Source: Pythium myriotylum
Taxonomy: Eukaryota; Oomycota; Peronosporomycetes; Pythiales; Pythiaceae
Assembly (NCBI GenBank): GCA_023091665.1
Contig: JALJCQ010000029.1
Coordinates: 558,001-622,000 of the forward strand
DNA length: 64,000 bases
Reading direction: 5' to 3'
Shown here: positions 1 through 11,100 of the stretch, piece by piece
Layout: every line of letters starts with the position of its first letter
How positions within the stretch are numbered: position 1 is the first letter of the stretch
Notes under the pieces: generated by a model
Seen by the model: the letters and a program-made list of their open reading frames with translations, nothing else
The model's database searches: none
Told to the model about the DNA's origin: nothing
Made by a program: the position numbers and the translations under genes

Positions 1-1378
1 CATGTCGCAGCCGGAAGCGGAAAAAACGATATCCTGGAACTTCTACTGGAAAAGGGATTATCGGTCAATGCCGTCGACGAAGTGAGTGAATCGAGTTGCT
101 GGCATTGATTATAGCGCACACTGACATAATTCTACTAGGATGGGTGGTGCGCTCTCCACTACGCAGCGACAGGCGATCACCCAGGAACTCTTCAGTACTT
201 GTTAGAGCTGGGAGCCAGCTTGAACACTGTTGCCAAGGTGCGTTTCACAGGTTTGAGCCGACATTTACGAGCATAACTGTAACTTTGACGCGACAGGATG
301 GCCAAACTGCTCTTCACGCTGCGGCAGGCAATGGAAGCAACGAAGCCATCGAGTTCTTGTTAGATGAAGATGTATCAATTGATGATCGAGATGAAGTAAG
401 GAGACCTATTCTTCGTTGAGGCACTCGGAGGAGTTCACGAAGGTGTTTTTTCTCTAGGAAGGATGGTCAGCTCTTCACTACGCTTCAAAGGGAGGACACG
501 TTGAGACACTCCAGCTTCTTCTCGAACGTGGTGCAGATCCAACCGCTGTCACGAAGGTAGCCTTGTGTCAACCAATAAGCGGAAGTGCATCTCTGACGCT
601 TTGGTTTGGTGAAGGATGGATATACCGCTGTTTTGGTCGCTTCTGATGAGGGAGAAGACGAGGCTCTAGTGTATTTGTTGGATCAAGGATTATCAATCGA
701 AGCTCAAGACGAAGTAAGCGAATCGGTCTATTTCACGGAAATCCGCGAATTAATCACTGACTGTAATGCGATGTTCATTCAGGACGGGTGGTCGGCTCTC
801 ACGTTTGCCGCTAAGCATGGTCGCGTTGAGATGATGCAACTTCTTCTGGATCGTGGTGCACAAGTTGGCATCTCCACGAAGGTAGCGATTACCGAGAGCT
901 TGTTGGGGTTGATGCCGATATTCTGACGAGATCTCACATCGCTGGTGATTGCGTTCTGTAGGAAGGGCAAACTCTCCTTCATCTTGGTGCTTCAGGTGGG
1001 AGCGAGGACGTGGTGAAGATCCTTATTGCCCAAGGAATCCCAATCAACGCTCAGGACGAGGTGAGTTTAATCTTGCTCTTCGTGATGGTCTTGGTTACTT
1101 AATCGTCCATGTAGACAGGGCACACAGCTTTACACTGGGCTACTTCCCACGGGTACACACCTGTGATGAAGATACTCGTTGAGAATGGCGCTGACATGCA
1201 CGCAGTGACGAAGGTGAGACCATGCTGACGTTTGTACTCATGAGTTATTCGGTAGCTTACTGTAATTGTCTGTCAATAGGACGGTGAATCCGTTCTTTTC
1301 CTGGCGATTCGAAGCGGCAAGTCGGACGCATTCAAGTGTGCACTGGATCTCGGCGCCGAGATCAATGTTACAGCTAAG
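1..1378 (+). repeat. Array of one-repeat-per-exon ankyrin modules
   Basis: Nine consecutive exons each encode one ankyrin repeat. The eight complete ones are all exactly 99 nt (33 codons) and all introns are phase 0. Repeat ends alternate between Asp-Glu and Lys for the first eight exons, and the intron starts alternate in sequence too. This implies that the array grew by duplicating a two-exon unit. The intervening introns are 54-80 nt. Confidence 0.9.
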
Positions 1379-4300
1379 GTACAGCCGAACACTGTCGGAG
1401 GGACGCATTGCAAATAACGCTAACTTGTGGTTGATGAGAAAGACCAAGGATGGCCCGATGATGCCCCTTACCTTCGCTCTGAAACAAGAACCGACTAGTT
1501 TCACCACCGAGGTCATCTTCGAGTTGTGCTGTCGAGGTGCCATTGCTGAGACGGCGAAAAACGATATCGATGCACAGCTATCCAACACAGATGACACTCC
1601 GTCAGCGACCACTCGATTGTGGCGAGCTGGCGTGAAGACGTGCATTGCTCACTGGGCAGAGGAGTACCAGAACGGCTCACGAGACTTGACTAAGATCCCT
1701 TTCGAAATTGTCGTGCGAGGGGAGGCATCTGTGAAGACCTATTTGGGTGATGTGAAAAGATCTTCACTCGCCGAAATGGTTCAACGATGCAAAATCTGTG
1801 TGGTCGGTCCAAGCGAATGGGGTAAAACCAGTCTGGTGCAGTCTCTCCAGCTTAAGAAACCTGTGCTGACTCGACTAAAGGATCGCACAATCGGCATCGA
1901 TCTAGCCACCTGCAATCTAGGTGGAAAAGCTGAGAACCCCCCTGATGTCGCTCAGGAGGTGACATTCTGGGACTTCGCTGGACAGGATGTGTACCACGGT
2001 GCGCACTCGCTGTTCTATTCACGCCGCACGCTGTTTGTGCTTGTCGTGAACTTGGAGGCTTACTCGAAGCAGCTCCAATCTGTCACCAAGAAATCGGATC
2101 ACGAGTCGGAAGCGGCGATGAACCGCTTCGTCCAGACTCGCCTGTTGCGATGGGTCCGCACTATTTTCGCACATCAACCGGATGCGAAGTTCGTGATCGT
2201 TGGCACGAAGGTCGACAAGCTCGAGAATGTGAAGCTCGTGAACGAGGTCTGGAACGATCTCCAAGATCGCTTCGATCATTGGAAGACTGTCTTCGCCGAA
2301 GGTTTTGATCGTCCCCAAAGTAGTCGCCTGACCAAGATTTCGACGTCACGCGACAAGCGTGCTGGACCGGTCGAGGATATCAAGTCTCGGATCTCTCGTC
2401 TTGCCTCGAGTGACTGGCTCGTCTCCGACATCAAGAGCGTGGATGGTTTGATGACTACGCGGCAAAAGGTGCGCGACATCGTGAAGTCGAGTGATCTCGG
2501 CTTTCCGATGTGGAAAACATACAAGCAAGTTCTGGATGCTGTACGCACGAAGCGAGCAGCAGCGAGGGAAGCGACATCAGTTGGTGAACGCATTGAGAAA
2601 TCGATTGTTCGGTTCTCGTACCTTCGCCGGCAGCTTCTAGGCGAAATCGACGAGTTGGATCGCGACGAATGCGAGCAGATTCTGCGCACTTTGAACGATC
2701 TCGGTGACATTCTCTGGTACGAGCACGAAGGTGCTGGCGTATTCCAGGACCACGTCATCCTTGATCCGATGCTGGTGATCGAGGTGGTGCGAGAAGTGAT
2801 CCGTCACGACTTCACCAACAACAATGCTGGTGAGTGGCCTCGCGACGGCCGTATCTCTCACAAACTCCTAGTCTCGTTTCCGATTTGGAAGGATATGGAC
2901 AAGGAACTCGTCCACGCCTTCAAGTCTTTGCTCCAACACTTTCAGTTGGCATATCCAGCTGACGCTGACTCCATGCTCCCTGAGTCCGACCTCATCGTGC
3001 CGACGTACTGGAAGGCCGATCCCAATGTCAACGAACGTGTGCTCGCTTCTCGCGAGTTGGTATGCGAAAAGTTCACCGATCATCGATGGTGCTGGGAGTA
3101 CGAGGTACCAAGTGAGCTTGCAGAGACCGTGTTTGAGAAATTCGCAGTGCAGAGTCACACATCGTTGCTCCCGCGCACAATCAACAACTTTTGCGTCGAA
3201 GCTTCGTGTGAAGAGTTCGCAACCAGTATTTCCCTGGTTCCAGGTGACTCAACGCGCGATGTTATTCGAGTGGAAGTGAGTGGGACGACTGCAGAGTTGA
3301 GCTGGCACAGCATGCGATTCTACCTGATGAAGTTGGAGAAGGTCCTTGAAGGCTACAAAGGCGATGCTGTGTGGCGCTTCATCGTATCTAGAGCTAGTGA
3401 CGGTTCTCGTGAGTCACGCCATGCGCTTGGAAATGTGGTTCGAGCGATCGAGGATGCAATCGTCATGGGTAGAGATGCCGAAAGCGTGCGTGAGACAATG
3501 CCATGGATGCCTCCGGACTTGCAGTGGTACATGCAAAAATCGTGGAACGACATTGCGGCAGTCCAGCAGCTTCAGCTGAATCAGTGGTTGCGTGCAAACA
3601 TCGAAGTGCTCAAGAAACTTGCGATCGCAGGAGACGCGCCGCGCCAGTTCCCAGCGTTATGGTCGCTTCAGTACATTCCCGAGAAGACGAAGCTCATTCT
3701 ACGGATGTCGAGCGATCTGTCAGGTCGATGTTACCATGTCCCTATCGAGATCGACGCTGGCTCGCCGATTGTGGCCAAGTATTCGTCAATCTTCAAAGTG
3801 AGTTGGGAGGTGTGTTGAAGACGATCCAGTTTACTAACCATTGCGTTTCGTGGCAGGAGGGGGTGTCGCTGTTGTCGAATGTGGTGAGCAATGCTCTGGC
3901 GATCCCGGTGGTCGACAAGGTGATTGAAGCGGCAAAATCTGCAATGGAAGGTAAAATCGATCAGGCGGAGCGTGTTCACAACCTCATCGACAAGCTGGAT
4001 CTCCCATCGACGCAGAGTTTTGACTCGAAGTCAGGTCAACTGTCCCCTGCGGCCTCTACACTACTCTTGCGAGACTTGCTGAAGGTGTACAATGACAGCA
4101 TGGACGCATTGGAGATCTCCGAGGTGTCAAACTTGCAGTGCGCTGTGACGGCGAACGGCGAGTATGTGTGGGCGCATGAACACGAAATCGCGGCGATGAA
4201 GGGTCAAGTTACTCGATGCTCATCACCACCGTCAACGTGGGACGACATTGAACCGTCCGTGTCGTCATCGATCGCGACGGCTCCAGCTTCTCCAACAGCA

Positions 4301-4793
4301 TCAACCCTGTCTTCCTCAACGTCAAAGAAGAGTGGATTCAACCTTTGCCTTGTGGTTGATTCCGTCGTGGGTCTCTCGGACTGGGATTGGCACAAGACCT
4401 ACTGCAAGTGGCAGCTTTACTACGGGAACAAGTCGGCCACTCCAATCATCACGAGCGCGACGTCGATGAATCCAGACAGCAGTGTAGCGCCTTCGTGGCG
4501 TGCAGTGAGGGAGTTCATCGAGTCAGTCGAGTCGGCGGAAATGCTTCGCGACTGTCGACTCGCCGTCCAAGTCAAGCGCCGCAGCCGCATCGGGTGGACC
4601 AAGTACGTTAGATCTCGGGAGTGGTTAGTGGGCGATGTGTTCTCATAGTTGTTCTGTGTGCAGACTGATTGGTGAGGGCGAGGTGCAACTGCGCGGGTAT
4701 ATCGATGAAGACGCGAGCCAGAACCTCCATTGTGAAATCAACGTACCGATCGGCTCCGGGACAAAGCACGTCGTGATCACACTTAGTGCTTGA
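1..4793 (+). CDS. Ankyrin-Roc-COR (ROCO family) protein, 5' end outside window
   Basis: Spliced gene with exons 1-81, 139-237, 297-395, 458-556, 615-713, 783-881, 962-1060, 1115-1213, 1280-1378, 1449-3797, 3857-4602 and 4664-4793. All junctions are GT..AG and the joined frame stays open for 1365 residues to TGA at 4791. The first nine exons are ankyrin repeats. The large exon has a Roc GTPase: P-loop GPSEWGKTS near 1805-1831, switch DFAGQ near 1971, and GTKVDK near 2199. A COR-type region follows (about 2480-3560). ROCO proteins are GTP-regulated dimers, often fused to repeats and a kinase, but no kinase follows here. The C-terminal ~290 residues are beta-rich with a Ser-rich linker and look C2-like (inference). 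The upstream start and further repeats lie left of the window. ROCO identity is firm; cellular role is unknown. Confidence 0.9.
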
Positions 4794-5367
4794 TCCCGAG
4801 TGTCGCGTGTTCGCCCCCACTTGGATCTTGCCAAGCAGAAGAATGTAGTAGGATTTCGCGTGCTGAGGTGTCGTGTCTTCACGCATATGCATATAGCACT
4901 TTTGAAAGTCTTCAAGAATACGTTGAACTTGGTTTTCCTGAATCGACGAGCTGAGAGTTCCAAATGGAAAGAATAGGTCTCAGCTATCTGCGATGAATTT
5001 CCAAATACTTTCCGTTCGCTTCCACGTCTCAAAACTTCAGCACCCCGATGTATGCCCGATCACAGAAAATCAGAGAGGCTCGGAGGCGGTTTCCGGAGGA
5101 CAGAGCTTGCCCCCACGTCTCTGCATTCAAACCCATGGTAAAGCTGAGTAGGATATCTCCAATGATCCAATGTGGTCGTCGTCTGCAGTTTCTGTGCAAG
5201 TCACCAGTAACCATGGCCCCATCGACACAGCACACTAGTCGCGGAGCAGTTGCGTGCAATATTAAGATGCGTCCCAACGCACTCCTGCAGAAGAACCCGC
5301 CCATTCTCCCGCCGTTCCTCTTTGCTACTTCACTCACACGCACATGTAAAATTTCATACCAAATGCT
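4794..5367. other. Intergenic region between convergent genes
   Basis: This lies between the stop of the ROCO gene and the stop of the first ankyrin-like gene, which converge. It is less GC-rich than the flanking coding DNA. The open frames crossing it show no recognisable protein. It probably holds the two 3' UTRs. Confidence 0.5.
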
Positions 5368-6150
5368 TCACACCTCTGCCTTCGCCCCAGCTTTGCTCTT
5401 CAAGAAGGCTGCGATCTCTGGAGGGTACGAGTCCGCTAGCTCGATCGCGAGCTGGACATCTTGCCCCGACACAGAGGAAAGATACTCGACGAGCGCAAGC
5501 TCGCCACGCTTGGCGGCGTGACAGATGAACACCGACGGCAAGTGCGCGTGGCCGAGGCTCTCGGCGATCCACTTGGCGACCGCGGGCGACGTGATTTCGT
5601 CGGTCTTGTACTTCCACATGTCTTCCGGCGGCCGTGCAAACTCCTTGAGCACGTCCAGCACGGCACAGTGGCCCGGGAAGTGGGTCAGCGCCTCTAGCCA
5701 GTACCACGCGCACTTGCCGAAGGGCTCGGACTTGACCTTGGTGCCGCTCGTCTCGAAGGCCCAGCGCACGGTCTCGGCGCTGCCCGAGCGGATCGCGAAC
5801 TGGAGGTCTTTGACCGGCAGCTCGTGGACCGCGCCTCGCTCGCGGTCTCGCCACTGGGACGCGGCGGCGAGCCGCAGCGTCTCGACGTCACCGCGCAGCA
5901 TGAGCTCGCGCATGAAGAGCTCCATCTGGCGCTCCTTGGAGAGCGCGAAGCCGCGGCGCGCGCGCAGACTGTGGCGGTCGGCCACGGCGGCCTGGATCTC
6001 TCGCCAGCGGTCGCGCAGACGCGCGGGCCAGCCCGTGGCCCACTGCGGCAGCAGCGGGAAGAGCTGCGCGCTGGCGAAGACGCGCAGCGCGGCGTCGCCG
6101 TCGCCGTCGGCGCGGAGGCGCTTGGCGCGAGGAGGCACGGCGTCGTCCAT
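5368..6150 (-). CDS. Divergent ankyrin-like protein (paralogue A)
   Basis: Intronless 260-residue frame. The ATG at 6150 is chosen because it follows a core-promoter-like motif by about 40 bp; the longer frame running upstream is GC-driven. The N-terminus has a basic PRAKRLR patch. The rest is a set of helix pairs with ankyrin-like spacing, such as LPSVFICHAAKRGELALVEY near the C-terminus. It aligns along its length with the next gene (shared segments such as LFMRELM, LQFAI, RWAFE and VLDVL). This is an oomycete-style degenerate ankyrin family. Function is unknown; a protein-interaction role is inferred. Confidence 0.75.
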   Translation of the reverse strand: MDDAVPPRAKRLRADGDGDAALRVFASAQLFPLLPQWATGWPARLRDRWREIQAAVADRHSLRARRGFALSKERQMELFMRELMLRGDVETLRLAAASQWRDRERGAVHELPVKDLQFAIRSGSAETVRWAFETSGTKVKSEPFGKCAWYWLEALTHFPGHCAVLDVLKEFARPPEDMWKYKTDEITSPAVAKWIAESLGHAHLPSVFICHAAKRGELALVEYLSSVSGQDVQLAIELADSYPPEIAAFLKSKAGAKAEV

Positions 6151-6186
6151 GGTGCGCGAGGGGGGAAGTGGGGAAGATGACCATGA

Positions 6187-6206
6187 AGAAATGGAGAATG
6201 GAGCAT
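6187..6206 (-). promoter_or_regulatory. Oomycete Inr/FPR-like core promoter motif
   Basis: On the minus strand this reads GCTCCATTCTCCATTTC, close to the oomycete initiator plus flanking promoter region (TCAYTYY followed by CAWTTT) with one extra C. It sits about 40 bp upstream of the ATG at 6150. The motif family is established; its use here is inference. Confidence 0.45.
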
Positions 6207-6289
6207 GGCGATTGGTGAAAATAGTAAAATGGAGATACTGGATTGGATAAAAATAGCGGCGTGGTTGAAGCTCCCGCGAGTTCATCATC

Positions 6290-7054
6290 TCACATGCTCG
6301 CGCACGCGGTCGGGTGCTTGACGAACTCGCGCACGTGGGCGCAGTAGCTGTCGGCCTGGCGCTTGACCGTGTCGACGTCCTGGCCGGGGACCGTCCAGAG
6401 AAACTGCACGAGCGCGAGGTCGCCTCGCCGCGCCGCCGAGTCGAGCAGCCAGTCGGCCAAGTGGCTCGGCCCGAACCTGGCGACGATCCACCGCGCGACG
6501 CGGAGCGAGAGCAGCCGCGCGCTGACGTCCTTGTACTTGGCGTCGTCGGGGCGCGCGTACTCGACGAGCACGTCCAGCACGTCGCAGCGACCGGCAAAGT
6601 ACCGCAGGGCCTCGTGCCAGAACCAGACGATCTGGTCGCGCGACGTCGCCTTCGCCCCCGTGCTCTCGAATGCCCACCGCAGCACAGCCGCTTGGTTCGC
6701 GCGGATCGCGAACTGCAGCTCGTGCACGGGGAAGACGCCGCTCTCGCCGGTCGCCGGGTCGCGCCACCGCGCGGCCGCCGCGAGCTTGAGCGTCGCGAGG
6801 TCGCCGCGCACCATGAGCTCGCGCATGAAGAGCTGCACCTGCCGCTTCTTGGACAAGCCGAGCTCGGTCTGGCCGTGGCGACAGTGCTGCGCATGGAGCG
6901 TCGTCTGCATGGCGAGCCATTTGGCTCGCAGCAGCTCCGGGAACGCCGAGGACCACGACTGGATCGCGCGGAAGAGCAGTGGGTTGGTGAGCACTTGGAA
7001 GGCGGCGGCGCCGCGGCTCTCGTCGAGCGACGGCTCGCGCTGGCGCTTGAGCAT
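6290..7054 (-). CDS. Divergent ankyrin-like protein (paralogue B)
   Basis: Intronless 254-residue frame, same strand as paralogue A and only 139 bp upstream of it. It starts with a basic MLKRQREPS segment, then helical repeats ending in LADWLLDSAARRGDLALVQF, the clearest ankyrin-like unit. It matches paralogue A at roughly 40-45% by eye over the central 150 residues, so the two are a tandem duplication. No catalytic motif is visible. Confidence 0.75.
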   Translation of the reverse strand: MLKRQREPSLDESRGAAAFQVLTNPLLFRAIQSWSSAFPELLRAKWLAMQTTLHAQHCRHGQTELGLSKKRQVQLFMRELMVRGDLATLKLAAAARWRDPATGESGVFPVHELQFAIRANQAAVLRWAFESTGAKATSRDQIVWFWHEALRYFAGRCDVLDVLVEYARPDDAKYKDVSARLLSLRVARWIVARFGPSHLADWLLDSAARRGDLALVQFLWTVPGQDVDTVKRQADSYCAHVREFVKHPTACASM

Positions 7055-7104
7055 GGCGAGCGTCCTTTGGATGTGGAAGATCTCGGCGATGACGAAGCGT
7101 TTCA

Positions 7105-7123
7105 GCCAATGAAGAAAGTGAGA
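7105..7123 (-). promoter_or_regulatory. Oomycete Inr/FPR-like core promoter motif
   Basis: The minus strand reads TCTCACTTTCTTCATTGG, resembling the oomycete initiator/FPR pair. It lies about 50-70 bp upstream of the ATG at 7054. The placement matches that of the neighbouring paralogue, which supports both start choices. Confidence 0.4.
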
Positions 7124-7221
7124 AGATCAGATGCCAAAGTGAGTTGGTTGTATTGACTTGCGTCTGTCGCAGAAGAGAACCAAGGAACGCGGCGAAGTCA
7201 TGGAAGGCACATCGACACTGC

Positions 7222-10111
7222 TCAGGCCAGGACCGCCTTGAGCCCGTTCTTGATCGCGAGACTCACGTCTTTGTGGACGGCTCGGACGGTGATCCGGAAC
7301 GAGTTGGTCGCGGCGTTGGCCTCGACACGGACGAGCACGCCGACCGAGATCTTGTCGCCCGTCGGCGCCGGCGTGCCAGTGCGGAACGTGCCGCCCACGG
7401 TGACCGAGTTGCCGGCGACGTCAATGCCCTATGTGCGAAGTCAGCTACCACTCGAGGTCTATCCAAGTCAGTCGACAACTACTCACCTCAGCCTGGGCAA
7501 ACTTGATGGTCTCGGTGAGCCACTTCTTGGTCTGTGCCATGTCGATCTTCTGCGAGGAGGTCACGATCTCCTGCTGCTCGCGCTCTTGGCCTTCGAGCGC
7601 ACCCCATCGCTTCATGAACTCCTCGCCGCTGAGCTTGGCCGGCTCGACAAAGTGCGACGCGTAGCAAGGCAGCGTGAGCGCGTAGCAGACGTTGGTTCCG
7701 TTGCGAGAGAACGAGACTTTCAGCGAAGGAGGAGCCACGAAAGGTGCCATCGACTCGATCATGATCTGCTGCTTTGCTTGCTGCTTACCAGCGAGTGACG
7801 ATGGAAGCTCCTCGGCCTGCATTCGAAACGCTGGGCTCTGGTCGACTTGCACTTTGAATCCGCTGAGCGTGTCGGCCGTTTTGTTGCCGAAGAACAGCCC
7901 AACACGACCCTGCGAGCCGCGGTATTCGTGCTTGACGCCGATCTGGAGCACGTCGTTCTCAAAGAGTACACCCTGGGGAGCCAGCATGAGACCACGAGAC
8001 CATTCTTTGAGTTTTGGTTCGAGCGAGGCGTCGATTCCGACTACGTTGCCGCCACCACCTCCACCGCCAAAGACATCTGCAAGATCAGATACAGGGTTTG
8101 CACTGCGAATGCTGTCCGAGCCAAGGCCGTATCCACTCCCTGTTTTCTTCTCGGGCGAGTCCAGTGACAAGAGGTCGACCTCCTTCTCTTCTTTCTCCGC
8201 GATATCGACGCGAGTCGCTCCTCGCGACGACGTTCGTGCCTCGGCAGCTTCTCCGTCAGCTCCTCCAGCTGCGGCCTTCTGCTGGTTGCGAAGACGCACT
8301 GTCAGCGCCGACTCGCGGTTCTCTGGGAAAATTGGCATCGGCTCAAGCACGCGCTTCATAATGTCGTCACTGACTTGGTGGAGTCCGAGGTACTCGCATG
8401 CTCGTTGCTGGATCTCCAGATCCATGTTGGTCATTGCCTTCTTGAACACTTCGAGAACGCGCGGACGGATCTCTTCGAAAAGGTTCTCCATCTTGACGAA
8501 CGCCGTGAGCAGCAGGCATTTGGTCTGCACAGATGCGAGCACAAAGTGCTTGTGGAGCACTTCAAACTGCTTCTCGCTCGTGCTTTCCGGTTCTTCGCAG
8601 ATCAAGAAACCGAACTCTCCGAGCACGTAAGCGCCGAACTTGCAGGTGGTCTCGTCAACGTGCTTGGGCTCGAGCGCGCGGAACATGACTTCGGCCGTGT
8701 ACTTCTGGAGTTCTTCCTTGTTGGTGACGATCTGCACCACACGGTGCCAGACATCGTCGGGCACTTGGGATCCAGCGATCGTGATGAGCTGCAGCACCGT
8801 GTCGACGTACCAGCGCAGATTCTTGGCGTACTTCTCAGCCAGAATCGCGGCCTTGAGTACGATTTCCTCGCGGATGGGACCTTCGGCGATCGCCAAGTAG
8901 TTGACCAGCTCACCGACGATCTCGAGCGCGTTCTCCGAGTCGCAAATAGAGAAAAGCAGGTCCAGCGCCCGACGACGCACCGAGTTATCGGCATCCTTGA
9001 GCGAGAACAACACGGTTGTCTTGTGCTCCTTGATCAACGAGGCGTCGCCCTCGAGTCGCACGAGGCGGTACATCGAGTCGAGGCCGATGTAGCGGATGTT
9101 TGGCTCCGAGACCGAGATGAATTTGGCTAAGATTTGAATCGCCATCTCTTTAAGCTTGGGGTCGGCGCTGCGCTTGCCCTGCACGATCACGAGGTTCACA
9201 GTCTCTATCAGCACGGCGTACGCGGCGTTGTACTTGGCGCCTTTGCCTGGTGTCTGACGTGACAAGACGCGCCGCAGCGTGTCCGTGAGCTTCTCATTGA
9301 GCGCCTCGTCCTCGATCGGCCCGAACTGCTGCAGCAGACGCAGTAGCTTCACCTGCAGCCACGGCGCCGGCGTGTTGTAGTACATGTAGTCGCGCGGACA
9401 CGCCTTGTGGATCACGAGCTGCGTGAGCCGCGCGACGCAGACCTCGATGAGCGAGCGGAAATGGGTCGGATGTAGCGACAACGCCGTCTGCAGCAGACTC
9501 GCCGCTGAGGTCACGACACCCAAGTGGGTCTCGCTCATGAGCGTGTGGAGTCGCGGCTCGAGATCCTCGAGCGGGATGAGCTCCGGGTTGGGTGGCAGCA
9601 TGCGGCGCGCGCACAGCGCGGCCTTCTTGCGCACGTGGGCGATGCTGCTGGAGCTCATGAGCAGGTGGATCACGTCCGGTGCGAGCGCCTCGGAGAACTC
9701 AGTGCCGCCGAGGTTAGCGACGCAGCAGAGTGCGAGGCACTGGTTGCAGGCCTCCGGTGACTTGAGGTCGTTGCGGATGCAGTTGATGACGAGCGTCATG
9801 AGCTCGTCCGAGCTCTTGAGCAGGATGGAGCAGCCGAGGTAGCCGAGGCATTTCTCCGAGTACTTGGTGCCCGAGACGAGGTTGATGACCTGCATGTGGC
9901 CAAAGTCGATCTCGTAGCCGAGCATGTAGATGTAGATGAGCTTCCAGGCATACTTTTTCTTGTCGTACGAGTTGAGGTTGGTGGTCTGCGTGAACTTTTG
10001 GCGGATCTTGACGAGCTCCTTGTCCACGCGCTTCTGCTCTTCTTCTCGCGACGTGGCCGCGCGCAGGTCGCTGATGAAGTTGTTGAGCCCGCGGGCGCTG
10101 AACATGGCCAT
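7222..10111 (-). CDS. AP-2 complex subunit alpha (alpha-adaptin)
   Basis: Two exons, 7487-10111 and 7222-7428, separated by a 58-nt GT..AG intron, giving 943 residues, the normal length for the family. The N-terminal trunk starts MAMFSARGLNNFI and carries the lysine-rich NSYDKKKYAWKL segment that binds phosphoinositide in known alpha-adaptins. Armadillo-like helices run to about residue 600, followed by a Ser/Gly-rich hinge (about 620-700) and a two-part appendage that continues across the intron. Alpha-adaptin joins beta2, mu2 and sigma2 to recruit cargo and clathrin at the plasma membrane. ATG 10105 is an alternative start two codons downstream. This is a conserved single-copy type gene and the best anchor for phylogeny here. 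Confidence 0.95.
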
Positions 10112-11100
10112 GGCTGCGGACGGAGCGAGTGAAAGAGTGTCCGGCACCGACCGAAATTGAGCAAAAGCTGGAACTCCCCCCCCCTTCACGATCGAGTGCT
10201 GCAAGTGAGAAGAAGCTGCTGGAAGGAAGGGAGGCGAGCCCCCCAGGGCGCCAAGTGGAAGCGGCGGGTCCGAAGCGGCGCACATACAAACTTCAACATG
10301 GACGGGATCCGTTATGCCACCTCTCTTGCGGCATGTTCGGGAAGCAGAGGAGGCACAGTACAGTCCAGTCTACTCGGTCCAAGTCGGACACGTCACGGGA
10401 TCAGCCAGCCAGCCACAAAACCCAAAGCCAGCATTAATCAACTGCTGACTCGCTCTTTTTTTCTCAGGTCGGCTGATCAAAAACAATCGACAACGCGAAA
10501 AGCGCATGTACTGATCTAGCGGAAGAGAGCCGGAAGCGCGTGTGGACTGATCTCCGCGACTGACGCAGCCCAGGCTCCTGCAGTGTCCAACTCTGTTGTC
10601 CGACGCGCCAGTCGCCGCTCTCTGTAAGTCGCTCGGCTTACGATCACGAAGGACCCGGCGGCGGGGGATCTCTCCTCGCCAAGTCGCACGCGGCTCTCTA
10701 GGTTACGAGACTGGGTCGGGGCTGTCCAGAGGAGTAATAGTCTTGTGGATGTCGGAAGCGCCTCGGGTCGCGAGTGGATAACTCGTTGCCCTGGAAGGGG
10801 CCGTGGTCACGAGGATGTGTCGCCGTGCCATCTTGCGACCGCCGCGGCGTGTGGCTCTCGGAGGCGCCGCACCCAGCCACACGGCACTCAAGCGCAGCGC
10901 CTCATCAACGATTCTTCCTTCGGATCGTCCCGAGCTCCTTGCTCCATTCCGCGCGTCTACTGATTTAACGCCATCTGTCCGTCCCGGAAACCAGCTGGCT
11001 CGGTGCCTGGCCGAGTCAGCTGGCGGCCTGGAAACCGGACGAGCGCCATGGGCGTAGAGGCCGGCGGCGCCCACGCTCACTCTCCTCGTTGCCGCGCAGC
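10112..11100. other. Divergent intergenic region
   Basis: This lies between the divergently transcribed alpha-adaptin gene and the membrane-protein gene, so it should hold both promoters. A GCTCAATTTC sequence near 10158 (minus strand) and GCTCACTCTCC near 11074 (plus strand, about 20 bp before the ATG) resemble oomycete initiators. Open frames across it are GC-rich shadows with no recognisable protein. Confidence 0.5.

Noticed and set aside
5368..6894. A 508-codon minus-strand frame covering both ankyrin-like genes
   Set aside because: The part upstream of 6150 is a GC-rich shadow of paralogue B in another frame (Arg/Ser/Ala-rich, no homology). The true start is ATG 6150.
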